A stretch of 64,000 nt of DNA, taken from positions 353,401-417,400 of the forward strand of contig JAITLR010000017.1 in the NCBI GenBank assembly GCA_031277805.1, written 5' to 3'. The position numbers and the translations under genes are program-made. Every line of letters starts with the position of its first letter. Positions within the stretch are counted from its first letter, which is position 1. This DNA is from Comamonas sp. GTDB taxonomy: Bacteria > Pseudomonadota > Gammaproteobacteria > Burkholderiales > Burkholderiaceae_C. The notes under the pieces are model-generated. The model saw nothing but the letters and a program-made list of their open reading frames with translations. It was not told the origin of the DNA and did not search any database. This document shows positions 60,244-64,000 of this stretch, in pieces.

Positions 60244-61388
60244 GGTCGGGTGGTCCATCTGGGCTGGAACTCGCCAAGCCTGCCAAAACGGAATTGCTGC
60301 TGCATCCAGCCGAGCCCGAAGAGGGCCAGGCATTGTTCGTAGTAAGCCGTGGGCCGCAGAGGTTGCTCCTGGATGCGGGTCTGTAGGGCCTGTACAGTCT
60401 CTTCGTCGCCCTGGGCGCGCAGAAAGGGCAGCATGGCGGCGCTGAAACCGCTGGGTGCCATGCCCACGCTTTCACCGCTTGCGGGGTCTATGCGCTCTGG
60501 CGGGCGGCCGGCGTCTCGCACCAGCTTGACCATGGGGCGCAGCGCAGCCAGTACCTGAGCGCGCGCTGCGGCCTCGGGGTGCAGCATGCCAGCCCAGAGA
60601 TAGACACGGATGGCGTTGTAGGCGCCGATGGCCTTGTCCTTGTCCGTATCCTTCTGGAAGCCTTGCTTGGCATCGTAGATCACCCAGTCGGGCGAGATCC
60701 CCTTGGGGGCCGTGTCCACGGTGAGTTTGAGGGAGCTGGCTCGCAGCTCTTTCCAGCGGGGCTGTTGGGGAAGTGCCTGGGCCAGCCGGTCCAGTACCTG
60801 CAGGGGTACATAGCTGGGATTGAGGCGCCACTGTCCCTCGCCCAGCTTGAACCCCTGAGGTCCGGGTAGCAGAGTGGGGCCCAGGCCCGGCAGGTCTTCA
60901 GTCTCCTTGTCGAGCAGCAAGGCTCCCATGACCGAGGCCATGGCGCGATAGCGCCGGTCATTCCACAGCCGTCCAGCCTCCACGAGGAGGTAGACGATCC
61001 ACAGATCGGCATCAGAGGCTGCATTGGTGTCCAGTGGGCCCCAGCTGCCATCCGGCTTCTGCCCCCACAACCATGCAGGCAGGGCGGTGCTCAGATCGCC
61101 CGCGCACAGATTGTTTTCTGTCCATTGCAGCAACAGTTCGAAGGCGGGGCGGTCATTGGCCGCCAGTGCAAAGAACAAAGCATAGGCCTGGCCTTCGGAA
61201 TAGGTCTGACCGCCTTTTTCATCATCGGAGACAACGCGCCCATCCTGGGTCATGAAGCTGCGTTTGAACTGCTCCCACATCGGCCAGGGAGCTTCCGCGG
61301 CCATCGTCAGGCCAACCAGAGGCCCGCTCAGGGACAGGCTGGCTGCTGACAGCAGCCAGCTTCGGCGTTGGATTTGTCGCTCAGGCAT
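60240..61388 (-). CDS. bcsZ: Periplasmic endo-1,4-beta-glucanase BcsZ
   Basis: A 382-residue glycoside hydrolase family 8 cellulase that trims cellulose during export. The signal peptide carries a twin arginine (QRRSWLLSAASLSLSG), so Tat export is possible. WPMWEQFKRSFMTQDGRVV and SEGQAYALFFALAANDRPAF contain the acid Glu; DADLWIVYLLVEAGRLW holds the second acid. LNPSYVPLQ and YNAIRVYLWAGM are also family marks. It starts 8 bp inside the bcsB end. Confidence 0.93.
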   Translation of the reverse strand: MPERQIQRRSWLLSAASLSLSGPLVGLTMAAEAPWPMWEQFKRSFMTQDGRVVSDDEKGGQTYSEGQAYALFFALAANDRPAFELLLQWTENNLCAGDLSTALPAWLWGQKPDGSWGPLDTNAASDADLWIVYLLVEAGRLWNDRRYRAMASVMGALLLDKETEDLPGLGPTLLPGPQGFKLGEGQWRLNPSYVPLQVLDRLAQALPQQPRWKELRASSLKLTVDTAPKGISPDWVIYDAKQGFQKDTDKDKAIGAYNAIRVYLWAGMLHPEAAARAQVLAALRPMVKLVRDAGRPPERIDPASGESVGMAPSGFSAAMLPFLRAQGDEETVQALQTRIQEQPLRPTAYYEQCLALFGLGWMQQQFRFGRLGEFQPRWTTRP

Positions 61389-63693
61389 TGTTCTTGCCTG
61401 CAAGGCGACGTGCCGCCATGGAGCGTAGCGCACCATAGACCAGGAAGGTGAGCAGCAGGCCCGTGACGATGCCTGCCAGAGCCAGTGCCACAGGGTGGTT
61501 GTGCAGGTGGAACCACATACGTTGCCACCAGGGCAGGTCACCCACGTAGTAGATGGGGTTCACCCGGAAGCTCTCCACCTGGTCGGCGCGCAGAAAGCTC
61601 AGGTCGCCACGCATGGCACTGATCTTGCCTGAGTCGCTCAGACCCCGGTAGATCTGTGCCATGGCAATGTCGTCACTGGCGGTAAAGCCGACGACGCTGC
61701 GCCCCTTCTTCAACGGGGACTCGAAACTCACGATGGCGGCGAGCGGCCCTTTGCCTTCCAGCGTGGCCAAGCCGCTGCTGCCGGGGTTGGGGGCATCCGA
61801 GGCATGCTGGAACAGTTCGCTGAGCGAGCTTACGGCTCGCTCCAGCAGGTGGGTGGTGCGCTTGCCTGCGACGATCAGGGCTGGAATGTCTTGCGACCAC
61901 TTCTGCAGCAGGCCATCCTTGTCGCCCGCAGAGATCAGCAGAATGTCCGTATCGCGGGCCTTCTCGATCTGGTCTGCATTCATCAGGTTGAAGCGTATGC
62001 CGGCCAGGCCCGTGGCTGCGCTCATGCGGGCCACGGCGGTCAGATAGGCCTCGGCATCGGCTGCAGTGGGGTGATTGGGCAGGACGATGGAGGTTTGACT
62101 CAGATCGGCATATTTGGTGAAGGGGTAACCGCTGTTGGCGTAGGCCGCAAGATTGGGCATGGGCAGGTAGTGCCTGAAGCCCCGCAGATCAATGCTGGAC
62201 TCGGGGTCTATGGCTGCGCGCAGCTCCGTTGGCTGGGTGGAGCGGCACTGGCCAAGATCAGTGGCAGGCAGCTGAAAGCCCAACTGCAGCTGGTTGTCTC
62301 CGCCAACGAGGAAAGAGGGAATGCGAAAGTCCGAGCTGGCCTGAGTGCTTCCATCCTCGAACAGAGGCAGCATGATGGTGCTTTTGCCACTCTTGTCATC
62401 ATCCGCGGCGCGCAGTGGATAAGCCTTGATGAACTGGTTGTTGATGGAGACGCTGAGAGAGCCGTGCTGTGATACCGAGTTCGGGGTGTACCGATAGTTC
62501 AGCTGCAGCGGAACTCCGCGGGCATTCCAGGAAAATAGGTCCGGCGCCATGCGCGCAGGGATGTTGATCGTGTTGTTGAGCGCATAGCCACGCAGTTGCA
62601 GGTCCGATGGATTGTTCACCAGCTCGGACAGCAGCACGGGGCGCTTGGTGGTCAGCCAGCGTGGCGCGTCGTAGGCTTTGCGCTTTTCGGGATATTCCAG
62701 CTTGGTCACCTGAATGCTACTGCCTGTCAGCGCGGCCTTGCCCAGCGCCAGGGCGTCAGCAGCCTGCTGCAACTGGGTATTGTCCTTGCCTTGCACGACG
62801 AGCAGCTTGATGGCCGGATGCTCGGGGTGGGACATCATGGTCAGCGTGGGCTGAGTGACGGGGGGCTGCGCCTTGAGGAAATCAGGGCGGTGCTCGTTGG
62901 TGGCGAAGACCACGGAGTTGCGCTCGGGTAACTGATTTTCGAAAAGCGGGAAGCGGTTGCCGCGGTAGCCTGACAACATGCCTAGCCAACTGGCCACCGA
63001 GCCTGCGGCCTTGAGTTGCCCCATATCCTTGGCATCGGCAAAGACAAAGGGTACGTTGACGATCTGGTTGTCGCGCGAATCGAAGAATGGGGCGGGCAGA
63101 AGTTCCAGATCGTCACTCAAGGGCAACTGACGCAGCGCCAGCTCAAGTTGGCTGTCATTGCTGATGGAGGCCCACAAGCTGGTGTGGTTGGGCATCTCGC
63201 AGTCCATCGTGTAATGGCCGACGAACTGAAAGCGCAATCGGTTGTAATCCGTGAACAGTCGTGGATCGATGGGAATTTCCAGCTTCTGCGGGATTCCCAA
63301 CTGTTCCTTGGGCAGCGAGATGGTCTGCAGCAGTTCCTCGTTGAGCAGCAGTTTGATGTGTGACAGAGAGGGAATCAGGGACGGGGACAGCGTGAAGGTC
63401 AGGCGTAGCAGGGCAGATTCGACCAGCTCATCACGGCGCACGCTGATGTTGACGCTGCCTTCGCTTTCCACACCTCGCAGCATCATGGAGCTGCCTTGTC
63501 CCAGTTGCAGGAAGGTCGGTGTGAGTTCGCGACGAGGAAGCCCTGCAAGAGGATTGACAGCCAATGCGGCGGCTGTGGGAGCATTGGGTGGCTGTTCCTG
63601 CGCAAAGCCACAAATGGCAGGGGTCAGCAGAGTCAGTCCGATGGCGGCAAGAGCCCAATGAGGAATGTTGGATCTATTCGGGATTGGGGACAC
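61381..63693 (-). CDS. bcsB: Cellulose synthase regulatory subunit BcsB
   Basis: A 770-residue periplasmic partner of BcsA, first gene of the operon. Signal MSPIPNRSNIPHWALAAIGL with cleavage near CGFAQ; a carbohydrate-binding/flavodoxin-like two-fold repeat (GVESEGSVNISVRRDELVES, DCEMPNHTSLWASISNDSQL, WNARGVPLQLNYRYTP); C-terminal anchor helix near 735-757 (LALAGIVTGLLLTFLVYGAL). Start codon is GTG 63693 with GAGGAG five bases ahead, so translation should be good. Confidence 0.94.
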   Translation of the reverse strand: MSPIPNRSNIPHWALAAIGLTLLTPAICGFAQEQPPNAPTAAALAVNPLAGLPRRELTPTFLQLGQGSSMMLRGVESEGSVNISVRRDELVESALLRLTFTLSPSLIPSLSHIKLLLNEELLQTISLPKEQLGIPQKLEIPIDPRLFTDYNRLRFQFVGHYTMDCEMPNHTSLWASISNDSQLELALRQLPLSDDLELLPAPFFDSRDNQIVNVPFVFADAKDMGQLKAAGSVASWLGMLSGYRGNRFPLFENQLPERNSVVFATNEHRPDFLKAQPPVTQPTLTMMSHPEHPAIKLLVVQGKDNTQLQQAADALALGKAALTGSSIQVTKLEYPEKRKAYDAPRWLTTKRPVLLSELVNNPSDLQLRGYALNNTINIPARMAPDLFSWNARGVPLQLNYRYTPNSVSQHGSLSVSINNQFIKAYPLRAADDDKSGKSTIMLPLFEDGSTQASSDFRIPSFLVGGDNQLQLGFQLPATDLGQCRSTQPTELRAAIDPESSIDLRGFRHYLPMPNLAAYANSGYPFTKYADLSQTSIVLPNHPTAADAEAYLTAVARMSAATGLAGIRFNLMNADQIEKARDTDILLISAGDKDGLLQKWSQDIPALIVAGKRTTHLLERAVSSLSELFQHASDAPNPGSSGLATLEGKGPLAAIVSFESPLKKGRSVVGFTASDDIAMAQIYRGLSDSGKISAMRGDLSFLRADQVESFRVNPIYYVGDLPWWQRMWFHLHNHPVALALAGIVTGLLLTFLVYGALRSMAARRLAGKNNA

Positions 63694-63860
63694 TTTTGCT
63701 CCTCAAGCTGATTTGTTGGCGGGGTGAATCGGCTACACCAAGTCGTGCCTGTATTGATATTCTGGTATACGCTGACAATAGTTTTTCGATAATGTTAAAA
63801 ATTTGACATTGTTTTAAGCAATGGGGTGCGTAAAATGAGGAGCCAGATGGAATGAGTTGA
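63694..63860 (-). promoter_or_regulatory. AT-rich upstream region of the bcs operon
   Basis: Holds overlapping dyads: AATGT (63791-63795) with ACATT (63806-63810), and CATTG (63807-63811) with CAATG (63819-63823). On the minus strand TTGTCA and CATTAT hexamers occur but none forms a convincing sigma-70 pair. It is the only region that could hold the operon promoter, so regulator sites are expected here. Confidence 0.4.
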
Positions 63861-63867
63861 AGAGTAA

Positions 63868-63917
63868 AGCAAAAAACAAAAAAAACAAAAACCCGCTGTC
63901 CTTGCGAACAGCGGGTT
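63868..63917 (-). terminator. Terminator after tRNA-Lys
   Basis: On the minus strand ACCCGCTGT and ACAGCGGGT form a perfect 9-bp stem followed by TTTTTGTTTTTTTTG. It is 9 bp past the tRNA 3' end. Confidence 0.9.
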
Positions 63918-63925
63918 GTTGATTT

Positions 63926-64000
63926 TGGTGGGCCCTGAGTGATTCGAACACTCGACCAACGGATTAAGAGTCCGCTGCTCTACCAACTGAGCTAAGAGCC
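63926..64000 (-). tRNA. tRNA-Lys (anticodon CTT), 5' base cut by the window edge
   Basis: Reverse strand reads GGCTCTTAGCTCAGTTGGTA, an anticodon loop CTCTTAA (anticodon CTT, decoding AAG), T-loop TTCGAAT, and an encoded CCA at 63926-63928. The acceptor stem pairs GGGCTCT with AGGGCCC if one G lies at 64001, so only the first base is missing. All arms fold normally. Confidence 0.96.

Overview
The window looks like a chromosomal segment of a Comamonadaceae betaproteobacterium, most like Comamonas. The basis is high GC content, the style of the encoded proteins (HNH protein, CobD/CbiB-like protein, DUF2917, YceH and paired acyl-CoA dehydrogenases, all typical of Burkholderiales), and two families of dispersed intergenic repeats of a kind I associate with Comamonadaceae. 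Species is not established. No phage, IS element, CRISPR array or rRNA was seen. One tRNA lies at the right edge.

Layout. 1-1.3 kb: 5' part of ribF (minus) and a divergent HNH endonuclease with a structured leader. 1.5-7.7 kb: purine/urate catabolism, with two closely related guanine-deaminase-type genes flanking uraH, a Tat-exported transthyretin-like protein, an MFS permease, a divergent LysR regulator, uraD and a bestrophin-like channel. 7.8-10.2 kb: two acyl-CoA dehydrogenases. 10.5-21.6 kb: mixed housekeeping genes (yceH, purN, M48 peptidase, RsmB-like methyltransferase, acyl-CoA desaturase, MocR regulator, rpmB-rpmG, trxB). 21.8-28.8 kb: ftsK, lolA, brnQ, rarA, UDG. 29.2-32.9 kb: livHMGF branched-chain ABC transporter without a binding protein, then a 766-bp gene-free region with an AT-rich patch. 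33.7-37.9 kb: DUF47-pit phosphate uptake, a PAS-GGDEF-EAL protein with degenerate signature motifs and a TM2 protein. 38.1-40.4 kb: rpsP-rimM-trmD-rplS. 40.6-49.5 kb: Nudix, CobD-like, rsgA, phhB, Ste24-like protease, orn, RGG-tailed DEAD-box helicase, Bcr/CflA efflux.

49.5-63.7 kb is the main accessory block: an eight-gene cellulose operon read on the minus strand in the order bcsB-Z-C-E-F-Q-A-G, with most junctions overlapping or nearly so. It contains catalytic (BcsA/B), export (BcsC), hydrolase (BcsZ), regulatory (BcsE/Q) and cellulose-decorating (BcsF/G) functions, so phosphoethanolamine-modified cellulose is the predicted product. BcsA keeps its PilZ c-di-GMP site. The operon starts about 230 bp from a tRNA-Lys(CTT) gene that is cut by one base at the window edge.

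Most of the window is conserved housekeeping DNA. The least explained items are the permuted bcs operon and its upstream region, the SRGS-ended exported transthyretin-like protein, the structured leader of the HNH gene, the degenerate GGDEF-EAL protein, an unknown secreted protein at 19.0-19.8 kb, and the dispersed repeats, one copy of which supplies the ftsK stop codon.
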